From positions 124,001 through 188,000 of the forward strand of contig NZ_PXNS01000009.1 in the NCBI RefSeq assembly GCF_003045775.1: a stretch of DNA of 64,000 nt, written 5' to 3'. Numbering within the stretch: position 1 is the first letter of the stretch; each line of letters begins with the position of its first letter. Of the stretch, positions 28,210-36,125 are shown piece after piece. Source of the stretch: Halomonas litopenaei (lineage in GTDB: Bacteria; Pseudomonadota; Gammaproteobacteria; Pseudomonadales; Halomonadaceae). The notes beneath the pieces are model-generated. The model saw nothing but the letters and a program-made list of their open reading frames with translations. It searched no databases and was not told the DNA's origin. A program made the translations under genes and the position numbers.

Positions 28210-28781
28210 TCATCCAGCTCCTCAGCAGTCATACCAGCCGATGCCACGACACTGCCGACCTTCACGCGGCCATAGATCACCGGCACCGGGAGTCCTTGGG
28301 TGCTGGTGTTGGTTGGGCCATCGAACAGGAAGGAAGGGCGCTCATCAGGTCTTTCTCGCTCGCCGTAGTCGCCTGTCTGCGGGGTGGGAGATAGCATTTG
28401 TGCGACACCACCCAAGGCAAGAGCCAGGCCCGCATTGAACATCCCAGGACCGAAAACAGGGCTAGCCCAAAAACTGGCAACCATCAGTACTGCGCCCGCA
28501 ATGGTCTGCCAGATACCATCGCCCCCAGCCCCGGCGACCGCTGGGAGTAGGTGAATCTCGGTGGCATCATCCATGCCGACCACCAAGCCTTCTTCGTCGA
28601 GCGACACACCGCCGTCGAGCGGGCCACGCACGACATGCCAGTCGCCATCACGTATGACAGCCTCAAAGCCGGGAATCTGGATCAACAGTGCCCGGATTGC
28701 TTCGGCCGGATCACGGACGTCCAACGAAAAGGACTCGCCGAAGCGAGCCCCAAGAAAGCCATGCAGATAGAGCGTTTTCAT
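28206..28781 (-). CDS. I: Tail assembly protein I
   Basis: Product of 191 residues. N-terminal ubiquitin-like domain (LYLHGFLGARFGESFSL) followed by two hydrophobic segments (about 105-145), as in lambda I (223). It is required to assemble the tail tip. The start at 28781 overlaps the K stop in an ATGA arrangement. Confidence 0.85.
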   Translation of the reverse strand: MKTLYLHGFLGARFGESFSLDVRDPAEAIRALLIQIPGFEAVIRDGDWHVVRGPLDGGVSLDEEGLVVGMDDATEIHLLPAVAGAGGDGIWQTIAGAVLMVASFWASPVFGPGMFNAGLALALGGVAQMLSPTPQTGDYGERERPDERPSFLFDGPTNTSTQGLPVPVIYGRVKVGSVVASAGMTAEELDE

Positions 28782-29533
28782 CAGTCCCTCGACGTGTGTC
28801 GGAGCCAGTGGGTGATGTAGGGGAGCCAGCGGGTAGCAGGGTCTCTGCGCGAGAGTCGGGAGGAATCGACAGGCTGCCGGCCAGATGGGTGGTGCAGGCA
28901 TAACCCGCTCTCCACCAGGACGCCGCCATGGTTGGGCACATCGCTGCGAAGCTGGGCGAACCACATATCTCCGGGCATGGCCTCGTCTGCCTCGATGACG
29001 CGGAACCCCGCCTGCTCGAAACCCTGGCGGTAGAGGTCTTGGCCCTTGAGCCACCATTCCCATGAGCGAGGAAACTCGGGGAGGTCGACGCCCAGTTCCA
29101 TCGCGTAGTAGTCGCGAATCAGGGCGTAGCAGTCGGTCACGCCGTGGACGAAGCCCCTGCCGACCAGGTCAGGCCGGTCGCCGCCGCCCCACCAGCGAAT
29201 GGGTGTCGTGGTGTTGCCATCGGTGGCCACAATCCCCCACGGAACGCCCGAGGCAATCTGGCCGCGCATGTCGGCCTCGCTCGGGCAGTCCGGGTAGTCC
29301 GGGTGTGAGTGAACAATGGCCCGCAGGCCCTGGGCGGTGGCCGCTGCCATATCGCGCTTGGCAATGGCGAAGGTGGATCGGGGGTCGTCTGCCACATTGG
29401 CTACCTGCCGGCAGCCGTGGTCGGTGATCAACCACACAGCCTCATCTGGATAAGCGGCCAGGGCTTCGGCGCGTATTAGCGCCTCATTATGATTCGAACT
29501 CAGACAGTCGACTAATGGCATTGGTTGCGTCAT
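28781..29533 (-). CDS. K: Tail assembly protein K: JAMM plus NlpC/P60 peptidase
   Basis: Product of 250 residues with two enzymatic domains. Residues about 15-110 form a JAMM/MPN metalloprotease-like domain with HSHPDYPDCPSEAD; residues about 125-240 form an NlpC/P60 cysteine peptidase with catalytic DCYALIRDYY. Lambda K has the same pair. It takes part in tip assembly and probably peptidoglycan penetration. GTG at 29536 directly precedes the ATG, so the start is uncertain by one codon. Confidence 0.88.
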   Translation of the reverse strand: MTQPMPLVDCLSSNHNEALIRAEALAAYPDEAVWLITDHGCRQVANVADDPRSTFAIAKRDMAAATAQGLRAIVHSHPDYPDCPSEADMRGQIASGVPWGIVATDGNTTTPIRWWGGGDRPDLVGRGFVHGVTDCYALIRDYYAMELGVDLPEFPRSWEWWLKGQDLYRQGFEQAGFRVIEADEAMPGDMWFAQLRSDVPNHGGVLVESGLCLHHPSGRQPVDSSRLSRRDPATRWLPYITHWLRHTSRD

Positions 29534-29549
29534 CACCCGATGCTAAAGA
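29521..29549 (+). promoter_or_regulatory. Putative moron promoter
   Basis: TTGGTT and TAAAGA are separated by 17 bp and face the plus-strand gene at 29584, inside the minus-strand late operon. Confidence 0.45.
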
Positions 29550-29583
29550 TAGGGAACACTCACAACCAAATGAAGGATTCGGC

Positions 29584-29802
29584 ATGAGCAAGTGGGAGTT
29601 AAAGAAGGTTTGCATTGTTGAGCCTGGTAGAGGGGGCATCGTCGAGGCTAATTACCTCAATGATGCTGGTGTCCACTGGGCGTTCACCGTGTCTTTTCCA
29701 GAGGATGGCGATGAGATGAGCATTTCCGAACTGATTGATTTTGTGGAGTTAGAGCGAGAGCGTCTTCTCTCTGATGCAGGGGCCAAGCCTGGCAACTTTT
29801 GA
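29584..29802 (+). CDS. Moron-like hypothetical protein between tail genes K and L
   Basis: Product of 72 residues from the ATG at 29584, preceded by AAGGATTCGGC. It runs opposite to the tail genes on both sides and is more AT-rich than they are. A promoter-like sequence lies 35 bp upstream. The product is acidic and soluble (ISELIDFVELERERLL). These features fit a moron expressed in the lysogen; function unknown. Confidence 0.6.
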   Translation: MSKWELKKVCIVEPGRGGIVEANYLNDAGVHWAFTVSFPEDGDEMSISELIDFVELERERLLSDAGAKPGNF

Positions 29803-29803
29803 A

Positions 29804-30514
29804 TCATCTCACCCGGCCTACGCCCGGGAATGCCCGCGTCGGGAGGACGCCGGCTTGTCCGAACCTCAACCGGCAGTCGCTCAACCGCTTGCCGCACACA
29901 TCGCGCCCCATGCCGGGCAGGGCATCTGATCCATCAGCCTCCCACTCGCCGGCGCCGGAATAGGGGCAGGTCACGCCCTCGTAGCGGTACTGGGTGCCGT
30001 CCCACCAGCGGTAACGGTGCGTGCACGAGTCTCGCAGGATCTGCCGGTGGGGTATCATCCGGCCTTCCTGATCCATCTGCACCGACAGCTCGAACTGGAT
30101 CTGCCGGCGGTTCTGTGACGCCTTGCGCTCGATCACGTAGTAGTCGATCGGGAATAAGGCCTCGGGGTCGGGCGCTGTGCCGTCATCCAGGTGCCGACGG
30201 TAGGTGCGCAGGCGCTTGACCGGCGCGCCGACCAGGTCGTCGGCACTGATCACCAGCGACAGAAACGCGAGCTCCATGGCGGTGACCGTGAGCGTCGGCC
30301 GGGGCAGGGTGCCCTGGCCGTTCCACTCGAAGCCCTCTGCCTTAATCGGCACCGGCTGGTACTCGTAGCCATTGAACCGAACTGGGCCGCCGTCGACCGG
30401 GTAGGGCGCGAAGCGCAGAATTCCGTCGCCATAGTTGCGAGCATCAAGCTCGAACATGGTGACGATAGCGTCTTGCTCCAGGCGCTGGGCGTCGGAAGCG
30501 ATGATCTGGCTCAT
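29804..30514 (-). CDS. L: Minor tail protein L
   Basis: Product of 236 residues (lambda L 232). Family motifs include FELDARNYGDGILRFAP near the start and the C-terminal cysteine set (SCTHRYRWWD, VTCPYSG, DVCGKRLSDC), which binds an iron-sulfur cluster in lambda L. It assembles the tail tip between M and K. It overlaps the M stop by 4 nt. Confidence 0.9.
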   Translation of the reverse strand: MSQIIASDAQRLEQDAIVTMFELDARNYGDGILRFAPYPVDGGPVRFNGYEYQPVPIKAEGFEWNGQGTLPRPTLTVTAMELAFLSLVISADDLVGAPVKRLRTYRRHLDDGTAPDPEALFPIDYYVIERKASQNRRQIQFELSVQMDQEGRMIPHRQILRDSCTHRYRWWDGTQYRYEGVTCPYSGAGEWEADGSDALPGMGRDVCGKRLSDCRLRFGQAGVLPTRAFPGVGRVR

Positions 30515-30861
30515 AGCCCGAAGTCCTCAACGAATGTTGCTTGTATCGAGGCGACCTGAAAGTTGCTTGGTCGCGTGCTGGTCAGGTCAGTGCAGACCCA
30601 TCGCTTGGCCGCATACTCCCACGGCGGCTGCCACAGGAATGCATGGACACCTTGGCGCGACTTCAAGAATCCGTAGACCAGTTCGTAATCATCTTGGGAG
30701 AGGTTGTTAAAGCTGACGTTCCAGGTTTCTCGGACGCTATTCAGCCCTGTCGGGCGACGCTGTTGGTAGCCGTCGCCAAATTGTACGGTGTCGACGCTGA
30801 ACGCCGGCGAGACTCCCGGCGAGTAGCTCGCGCAAACATCGGGTAGAACATCGATTTCCAT
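30511..30861 (-). CDS. M: Minor tail protein M
   Basis: Product of 116 residues (lambda M 109). Recognisable segments are VQFGDGYQQRRPTGLN and FLKSRQGVHAFLW. It is a distal tail component next to the tape measure. It starts 3 nt after the tape-measure stop. Confidence 0.88.
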   Translation of the reverse strand: MEIDVLPDVCASYSPGVSPAFSVDTVQFGDGYQQRRPTGLNSVRETWNVSFNNLSQDDYELVYGFLKSRQGVHAFLWQPPWEYAAKRWVCTDLTSTRPSNFQVASIQATFVEDFGL

Positions 30862-30864
30862 GAA

Positions 30865-33024
30865 TTACCTCTTGGCCAGAAGGCCACCTTGGCGCTTCTG
30901 CTCCTGAATCACTTGGAGCACTGTCGCTTTGATCACTTGCGCCGCTGCTCGCCCTTGGCGCTCGCCGTCCTGCATCGTGGCCCCGCCCTCAGCTGTCACA
31001 TGGACCGGGGCGTTGACGGTGACTGCCGTAGCCACCGGGGTGAATTGCTGTGACGCCAGGAACCGATCGAGCTTGTCAGCCTGTGGCGAGGTGATGACTC
31101 GCTCGCCTTTCGCCAGGTTCCAAGTGCCTTCCTGCGGCACGCGATCAATGCCGTCGTGCGCCTGCCCAACAAAGGACGCCCCGGTGTTGATAGCGGACGT
31201 AAACCCGCCCTGGACAGGGCTGCCGCCACCGAAGGCGCTAAGGCCTACTGAGAACGCGGTGCCAAGCCAATTCGCCGCCGGCTCCGTGATGCTCTTGCGA
31301 ACCGCAAGGCGAGCGATGTCCTCAGTAATGCCGGCCAAGACGTCTCGGAAACCTTCTCCGCCCACGATGGCGTCCTCGAACGCGCTCGAGAACGTGAGCC
31401 CCAGGTCTTTGGCAATGTCGTTCGTGTTCTCCAGTTCATCGGCCAGTCCGCCGGTAGCCACCTGCTCCATGAACCCGCCAGTCAGGCCGACTGACAATTC
31501 GTTATTGAGCTGTCGTTGAGCATCAGCGAGGTCCAGCGTCGCGTCAGAGGCGCTCCGCAGCTCAAGCAGGCGCATATCCTCGTGATACTGGCGCCATGCA
31601 GCCTGAGCTGGATAGAGCCGATCGATGACCGACTGCTGAGCATCGGCAAGGCGTTCCGCTTCCCTGGCAGCCTCTTTGGCGGCCTGGGCTGCTTCTTTCG
31701 CCGCTGCGGCCTGGGCCTTCTGCGCCGCCTCGCGATCCTTGGCGTTAGGCAGGGTGCTTCCGGCGGCGGGCTCGGTTACGCCAGACAGGGCCTCCTCAAG
31801 CTGCTTGGCTTGCTCATCAACCTTGTCGAGGTAGTCGCTGATCACGGCGCTTGGAGCCCCGGCGTTCACTAGCTCGGAAAGCTCGAGGTTGTACTTGCTA
31901 AGTTGCTCGCGGGCTTCGTAGGTTTGCTCGACAATGCGGCCCATGAAGGATGATCGGCCAAAATCGTAGTCGATCAACTCAAGGTCACCGAAGCCTGGCA
32001 GCGACTGCAGGCCAGTGATTGCTTTATTGATGCCTTCAATTATGGAGTCGATCAGCGCATCAACATGACCCCATGCGTTCTGAGCGAAGTTGGCAAAGGC
32101 GACATCAAGCTCGCCGACCCATACCATGACTTCCGCCCCTGCTATTCGCAGGTCATGAATCTTGTCTAGAACGGGACCTATGGACTCCACTGCCTGCCTG
32201 AACGCGACGGCAAACGAATCACGAAGATCGTCTGTGTCCGCAGCCGCATCTACCAACTCGTCACCGAGAGCTGTCATGTAGGGAGTTAGCTCAGTGACAA
32301 GGATTTGCCCCATTGAGGACAGGAGCTTTAGAGATTTATCGAATTCGGTGGAGAACTGATTGAGTTTGGCGATATCGAGCTCGCTCAGCACGATACCGAG
32401 CCTGTCAGCCTCATCCCCCATCTCGGCGAAGCCTTTACCGCCATCGCGTAGCAGAGGGATCAGTGCCGTGGTGTCACTGGCCACGGCCTCAAGGTAGAAG
32501 GTCATATCCTGCTGCGACAGATTCGCCTTCTCTAGGCTGTCGTAGTAGAGCTGGAGCGCTTGCGGGCCAGACAGGTTCCTAAACTGCTCAGCAGTCACTC
32601 CGACCTGAGGCGCGATATTCTCGAAGAAATCCGCCATTTCCCCGCCGCCGGTGGCCATGAAGTCACCGACACGGTCATTGACGTCCTGCAGGATTTGGGA
32701 AAGCTTGTCCTGCTCCACTCCAACAGTGGTGCTGGCATAGGCCATCCGCTGGAAAGCCTCAACGCTAGTATTGGCCACCGCAGCCTGGTTCTTGGTTTCT
32801 CGCGCAGAGTCGGCCGCGCTCTTGGCGTAGACCAGGAAGCCTGCAGCTGCCGCTGATGCGGCAGTCCCTGCAGTCGCCATAGCCTGCGAGGCCGATTTGA
32901 CGCTCGAGGCAATGCTGGTCATGCTTTTCTTGGCTTGGCGTGACGCCTTGTCCATGGGGCCAGTGAAACCACCAACCTTGGCAACCAAGTCGAGCGTCAG
33001 CTGTCCGAGGCTTCTTACAGCCAT
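30865..33024 (-). CDS. H: Tape measure protein, lambda H type
   Basis: Product of 719 residues (lambda H 853). An N-terminal coiled region, hydrophobic stretch near residues 50-65 and a long Ala/Glu-rich coiled coil (residues about 440-480) are typical. It sets the tail length and is ejected through the envelope; the smaller size implies a somewhat shorter tail than lambda. The C-terminal LVKATVLQVIQEQKRQ-like end binds the tip in relatives. Confidence 0.9.
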   Translation of the reverse strand: MAVRSLGQLTLDLVAKVGGFTGPMDKASRQAKKSMTSIASSVKSASQAMATAGTAASAAAAGFLVYAKSAADSARETKNQAAVANTSVEAFQRMAYASTTVGVEQDKLSQILQDVNDRVGDFMATGGGEMADFFENIAPQVGVTAEQFRNLSGPQALQLYYDSLEKANLSQQDMTFYLEAVASDTTALIPLLRDGGKGFAEMGDEADRLGIVLSELDIAKLNQFSTEFDKSLKLLSSMGQILVTELTPYMTALGDELVDAAADTDDLRDSFAVAFRQAVESIGPVLDKIHDLRIAGAEVMVWVGELDVAFANFAQNAWGHVDALIDSIIEGINKAITGLQSLPGFGDLELIDYDFGRSSFMGRIVEQTYEAREQLSKYNLELSELVNAGAPSAVISDYLDKVDEQAKQLEEALSGVTEPAAGSTLPNAKDREAAQKAQAAAAKEAAQAAKEAAREAERLADAQQSVIDRLYPAQAAWRQYHEDMRLLELRSASDATLDLADAQRQLNNELSVGLTGGFMEQVATGGLADELENTNDIAKDLGLTFSSAFEDAIVGGEGFRDVLAGITEDIARLAVRKSITEPAANWLGTAFSVGLSAFGGGSPVQGGFTSAINTGASFVGQAHDGIDRVPQEGTWNLAKGERVITSPQADKLDRFLASQQFTPVATAVTVNAPVHVTAEGGATMQDGERQGRAAAQVIKATVLQVIQEQKRQGGLLAKR

Positions 33025-33056
33025 TACTCACCTCATCAGTCGGTGGTCAATAGGTC

Positions 33057-33209
33057 ATGAAGGCGAAAACACTTGCTTGCGTGATGCAGCTGCTCGGAAT
33101 CGCAGGCCTCATCTATGGGTGGCAGGCCGATAACCCACCAGTTGCGATTTTGTCGCTGTGTGTTGCCGTGATCGGCGGAGTGGTCTGGAAAACTCGCGCT
33201 CGTGGCTAG
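33057..33209 (+). CDS. Small membrane protein encoded opposite to the tail genes
   Basis: Product of 50 residues with two hydrophobic segments: residues about 5-21 (LACVMQLLGIAGLIYG) and 28-44 (VAILSLCVAVIGGVVW), ending in basic KTRARG. AATAGG lies just before the ATG. It lies on the plus strand between H and GT and overlaps the GT end by 4 nt. Possible moron with a role in superinfection exclusion, by analogy only. Confidence 0.5.
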   Translation: MKAKTLACVMQLLGIAGLIYGWQADNPPVAILSLCVAVIGGVVWKTRARG

Positions 33210-33466
33210 ATCCAGGCTTCCATGGCCTGCTCGACAGTGATTGGCGGCTCGTCGTGGTGGGGGGCGAAGTCCCAGACTCGATAGCCGCCTTTCTTGCTGT
33301 GGACGTTGGCCAATATCGAGGCGAGCATCGCAGCGCCATACTCTTGTCGTAGGCCGGGGTTGAGCGAGCCCCGCTTATTGCGGAAGGCCACCCAGCGACG
33401 AAACTCGCGGTAACTCATGCGGGCCTTGGCCTCGGCGACCGTGCAGCCGCCGATGCCATTCATCAC
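33206..33466 (-). CDS. T: Tail assembly protein T region, expressed by -1 frameshift as GT
   Basis: Frame of 86 codons matching the lambda T part (CTVAEAKARMSYREFRRWVAF). It is in the -1 frame relative to gene G; after the slippery heptamer at 33511-33517 the -1 frame reads [19 protein letters not shown] into this sequence without a stop. The natural product is therefore a G-T fusion that binds tape measure and tail tube during assembly. Independent initiation at 33466 (GTG) is unlikely. Confidence 0.85.
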   Translation of the reverse strand: MMNGIGGCTVAEAKARMSYREFRRWVAFRNKRGSLNPGLRQEYGAAMLASILANVHSKKGGYRVWDFAPHHDEPPITVEQAMEAWI

Positions 33467-33867
33467 GAGCTCGTGCCAGACTTCTTCTTCGTCACCGAGC
33501 GGCTCTTGCTCTTTCCCAGGCCGCTGACCCTCCCGATGACCTCGAGCAGCGCCATGGTCAGATTGTGATTGAGCGGCCCGCGCTCTGGGTCAGCTTCGCC
33601 GGTAATGTCGCCCACGCTAAACACCGGCTCGCCGGCTTCATCGCAGATACTGGCAGCGATGCGGGCGGCTAGGGCGTCAGTGTTTTCGCGGCTGGCCACG
33701 ATCTCGGAGACGGCCGTCTTGTAGGACAGCGGCTTGACGAACACCGTAGCGCTGACATCCTCGCCGTCTTGGCGCCATGTCACGGTTTCCTCGGCCAGGT
33801 CAACGGGGGCGAACGCCCCCATCTCCTGCAGGCTATCCAGATTTAGCTTCATACCTTCGGAATCCAT
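33463..33867 (-). CDS. G: Tail assembly chaperone G
   Basis: Product of 134 residues (lambda G 140). It coats the tape measure before tail tube polymerisation. The stop is followed directly by the T frame, and GGGAAAG lies 48 nt before the stop. The start could also be the ATG at 33852 ([10 protein letters not shown]), which is the usual N-terminus of relatives. Confidence 0.85.
   Translation of the reverse strand: MDSEGMKLNLDSLQEMGAFAPVDLAEETVTWRQDGEDVSATVFVKPLSYKTAVSEIVASRENTDALAARIAASICDEAGEPVFSVGDITGEADPERGPLNHNLTMALLEVIGRVSGLGKSKSRSVTKKKSGTSS
33511..33517 (-). other. GGGAAAG slippery heptamer for -1 frameshift
   Basis: On the minus strand the zero-frame reading is G GGA AAG, the same heptamer used in the lambda G/T frameshift. 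Downstream the -1 frame is open through the whole T region. Confidence 0.85.
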
Positions 33868-34325
33868 GTGGAACCGCCGCTTCGCTGAATGCTGACCTCA
33901 CTCGTGACGAGGCTGTTCTGAGAGAAGTCGAACGGGAAATCGGACACGTAGCCCTCGAAGGTGAACCAGGTGCGGGTTTCCGGAAGGTCGAAGTCATCGC
34001 CTACGCCCAGGGTGGGGGCATCGGTTCCGTCCGAGAAGCCGATGGCCCACTTGACGGTGGGCGATGGGTTCATCTGCGACAGCTCATGCAGCGTGACGTG
34101 GCTTGCATTCGTGGGGTCGGAATTAAGCCCCAGCGAGGCCTGGCCAGGAGTGCGCAGCCCGGGCTTGTAGCTGCGCTCGAAGTCTTCGAGACAGGTGTCC
34201 TCAATTTGGTCTGCTGGGTTGCCACCCGGGCTGAAGCTGGTGGCGCATTCCACCTGGACCACTTGAGGCGTGCCGTCGTTGGGATCGATGAAGTAGACGT
34301 GAGTGCCTTGTGCCAATACAGACAT
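33849..34325 (-). CDS. V: Major tail tube protein, lambda V type
   Basis: Product of 158 residues, shorter than lambda V (246) because the C-terminal immunoglobulin-like domain is absent. N-terminal [12 protein letters not shown] and the central [13 protein letters not shown] region fit the tube family. It polymerises into the tail tube. Separated from the upstream connector gene by a terminator. Confidence 0.82.
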   Translation of the reverse strand: MSVLAQGTHVYFIDPNDGTPQVVQVECATSFSPGGNPADQIEDTCLEDFERSYKPGLRTPGQASLGLNSDPTNASHVTLHELSQMNPSPTVKWAIGFSDGTDAPTLGVGDDFDLPETRTWFTFEGYVSDFPFDFSQNSLVTSEVSIQRSGGSTWIPKV

Positions 34326-34353
34326 GGTTCAGATTCCTCTGAGTTGCGGGCAT

Positions 34354-34376
34354 GAAAAAGCCCGCACATGGCGGGC
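34354..34376 (-). terminator. Terminator between head-tail connector and tail tube genes
   Basis: On the minus strand the stem GCCCGC / GCGGGC with a short loop is followed by TTTTT. It may modulate levels of tail tube relative to connector proteins when read by antiterminated polymerase. Confidence 0.75.
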
Positions 34377-34402
34377 GAGGGTGGTGACGTAGTGGGAGCG
34401 GG

Positions 34403-34768
34403 CTATCTCGGAACGAGCCAATCGACGTCGAACGAGATACGGCGCCGCCCCGTGTCAGGGTCAGTTTCTTGACCGCCCCAGCGGACGACGTAGGCCTTGT
34501 CTTCTATAGCGTCGCGGATAGCTTCGGCAACGTCGGTGGCCGCGCTGCCCGTGTCGGCGTAGACGTCCACCTGCAGGGTGAAGGCATCTATATCCGGCCG
34601 CTGGGCCAGATAGTTCTCGGGGGCGCCGGTCACCACTTGCCACACGGCATACGGGGTAGCCACGCCTTGAGGTGCTTCACCCCAGGGGTAGAGACGAGTA
34701 GGGCTTGAGCCGAGAAGCGCTGTGACCTTCGGGTCAGAAGCGCAGACAGTGAAGATCGGTGGATGCAT
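34403..34768 (-). CDS. DUF3168 tail completion/terminator protein
   Basis: Product of 121 residues. The pattern FTVCASDPKVTALLG...RLYPWGEAPQG followed by VQVDVYADTG is typical of DUF3168, the functional counterpart of lambda U (131), which caps the tail tube. Head-to-tail gene order supports this. Confidence 0.82.
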   Translation of the reverse strand: MHPPIFTVCASDPKVTALLGSSPTRLYPWGEAPQGVATPYAVWQVVTGAPENYLAQRPDIDAFTLQVDVYADTGSAATDVAEAIRDAIEDKAYVVRWGGQETDPDTGRRRISFDVDWLVPR

Positions 34769-35241
34769 CAGCTACCTCGATTGGCTCTATTGATCGCCCG
34801 CGCCAGGGCCTTGTCGAACTGGCGCAGGAACTCATTTGTCGCTGGCTCAATTGATTCCTGCATCGCTGGTCGCATGAAGGGATCGGCGCCCATTTTCTCA
34901 GTGCCGAACTCCTTAAACCGCCAGTAGTAAGTATCACCGCCAGGGTTGTTGGCGTTCTTGGCCTTCGACGTCGAGCCGCCGCGGACACCGACACTCATTT
35001 TCAGATCGCCGTGCTGTCGGAAGTACTGGCTATCGAACCGGACCACCACGTTTTCGGCAATGCTATTGGCGGTCTGTGGGTCGTCAATCCGAAGCGCTCC
35101 ATCCTTGGCGCGATCACGAACAAGGTTCGCCGCCTTACGCAGGGCAAACCGCGTCGCCTTTTTCTTCGGCAGGGCCTCCACCTGCTTCATCTTCGCCAGC
35201 GCCTCATCGACGCCAGAGAGGTTGAACGACAGATCAGCCAT
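34768..35241 (-). CDS. HK97 gp10-type head-tail joining protein
   Basis: Product of 157 residues. N-terminal helix ALAKMKQVEALPKK, then RDRAKDGALRIDD and the motif YYWRFKEFGTEKMGADPFMRPA, which is the core signature of the HK97-gp10 (gpG-like) family. It links head completion and tail. Its start overlaps the preceding stop by 8 nt. Confidence 0.88.
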   Translation of the reverse strand: MADLSFNLSGVDEALAKMKQVEALPKKKATRFALRKAANLVRDRAKDGALRIDDPQTANSIAENVVVRFDSQYFRQHGDLKMSVGVRGGSTSKAKNANNPGGDTYYWRFKEFGTEKMGADPFMRPAMQESIEPATNEFLRQFDKALARAINRANRGS

Positions 35242-35566
35242 CGTTGACGCCCTCAGAAACCGGGATGGTCAAGTAGTGCCGGCCACTTTCCGGATCGGGT
35301 AGAACGCCCTGGATGTTGTACACCTTGCCGCGGTGAAGAATACGCATATCCGGGGCGATGTCGTCGCGGTGGCGCATGATGATCTTGGCCGACAGTTCTG
35401 CCTGGTCAGCGCCGGCGACAATGAACTCTCTGGCGCTTAGTGGTTCGACGGAGGCCCAGACTGTCCTGACCTTTTGCCACCCAGGGATCATCTCGCCTGT
35501 TGCAGGGTCTTGGGTAAGCCCCGGGCGCTCAATAGTCACTCGGTGCCGCATCTTGCCGATTCTCAT
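35234..35566 (-). CDS. Head closure protein, SPP1 gp16-like
   Basis: Product of 110 residues beginning MRIGKMRHRVTIERP, the usual opening of head-tail adaptors of this family, with RHRDDIAPDMRILHRGKVYNI in the middle and SGRHYLTIPVSEG at the end. It seals the connector after DNA packaging. Confidence 0.88.
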   Translation of the reverse strand: MRIGKMRHRVTIERPGLTQDPATGEMIPGWQKVRTVWASVEPLSAREFIVAGADQAELSAKIIMRHRDDIAPDMRILHRGKVYNIQGVLPDPESGRHYLTIPVSEGVNDG

Positions 35567-35886
35567 ACGCCATAGATCCTGTAGGGCTGAATCAAGGCCT
35601 CGACGGCCATTGGCACCTCGGACGTGATGTTCCCAACAACAACCGCCTCTCGGTTCTCGTACCAGTGACCGATCAACAGCAGCATCGCTGTTCGGACACT
35701 GCCGTCCATCACCAGCGGACAGTCGTCCTCGTCAGGCACAGAATCACTGGACGCATATAGGGTTCGGTCGGTCTGGTTTTCGATGAACCGGGACGCAGCC
35801 TGCGAATAGACCTCGAGAAGGTCATCCTCCTCGGTGTAATCGGGGTCAAGCCGGCAATGCAGCTTGATGGTAGGGAGGTCCAGCAT
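35563..35886 (-). CDS. Head-tail connector protein, HK97 gp6-like
   Basis: Product of 107 residues with HCRLDPDYTEEDDLLEVYSQAA and the C-terminal ALIQPYRIYG, typical of the gp6 adaptor ring that attaches to the portal. It overlaps the next gene by 4 nt. Confidence 0.88.
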   Translation of the reverse strand: MLDLPTIKLHCRLDPDYTEEDDLLEVYSQAASRFIENQTDRTLYASSDSVPDEDDCPLVMDGSVRTAMLLLIGHWYENREAVVVGNITSEVPMAVEALIQPYRIYGV

Positions 35887-35900
35887 GTTGGGGCCTCCTG

Positions 35901-36077
35901 TTAGTCAGTGGAGCCGCTTCGTTTCGTGGTCCGCTTTTTCTCAGGCGCTTCTTCGTACTGGCGAGCGTAGCCCTTGCGGATCAATTCGCGGCCATGGGGC
36001 TCAGTCGTCTCCATCGAGCCGCCGGCCAGCACCACGCCGCCCTTGAAAGCGATGGGATAGTTAGTGATCAGCTTCAT
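35901..36077 (-). CDS. Small phage head-region protein
   Basis: Product of 58 residues from the ATG at 36077, with CCAGGAGAGCAC upstream. It has a beta-like N-terminus (LITNYPIAFKGGVVLAGG) and a basic tail (EKKRTTKRSGS). Small proteins of this size are common between capsid and connector genes; role unknown. Confidence 0.6.
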   Translation of the reverse strand: MKLITNYPIAFKGGVVLAGGSMETTEPHGRELIRKGYARQYEEAPEKKRTTKRSGSTD

Positions 36078-36093
36078 TGTGCTCTCCTGGTGA

Positions 36094-36117
36094 GCATGGG
36101 GGCGCGAGCCCCCATGC
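36094..36117 (-). other. Perfect 10-bp hairpin after the capsid gene
   Basis: GCATGGGGGC and its complement enclose a 4-nt loop 9 bp beyond the capsid stop. No T-run follows, so it is more likely an mRNA-stabilising or attenuating element than a terminator. Confidence 0.65.
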
Positions 36118-36125
36118 CGTTAGGC

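Noticed and set aside
25246-28275. Several long plus-strand open frames
   Set aside because: Shadows of the tail tip gene J; high GC content keeps antisense frames open.
33206-33466. Independent gene T with GTG start
   Set aside because: No ribosome site, and the slippery heptamer with continuous -1 frame explains its expression as a G-T fusion.
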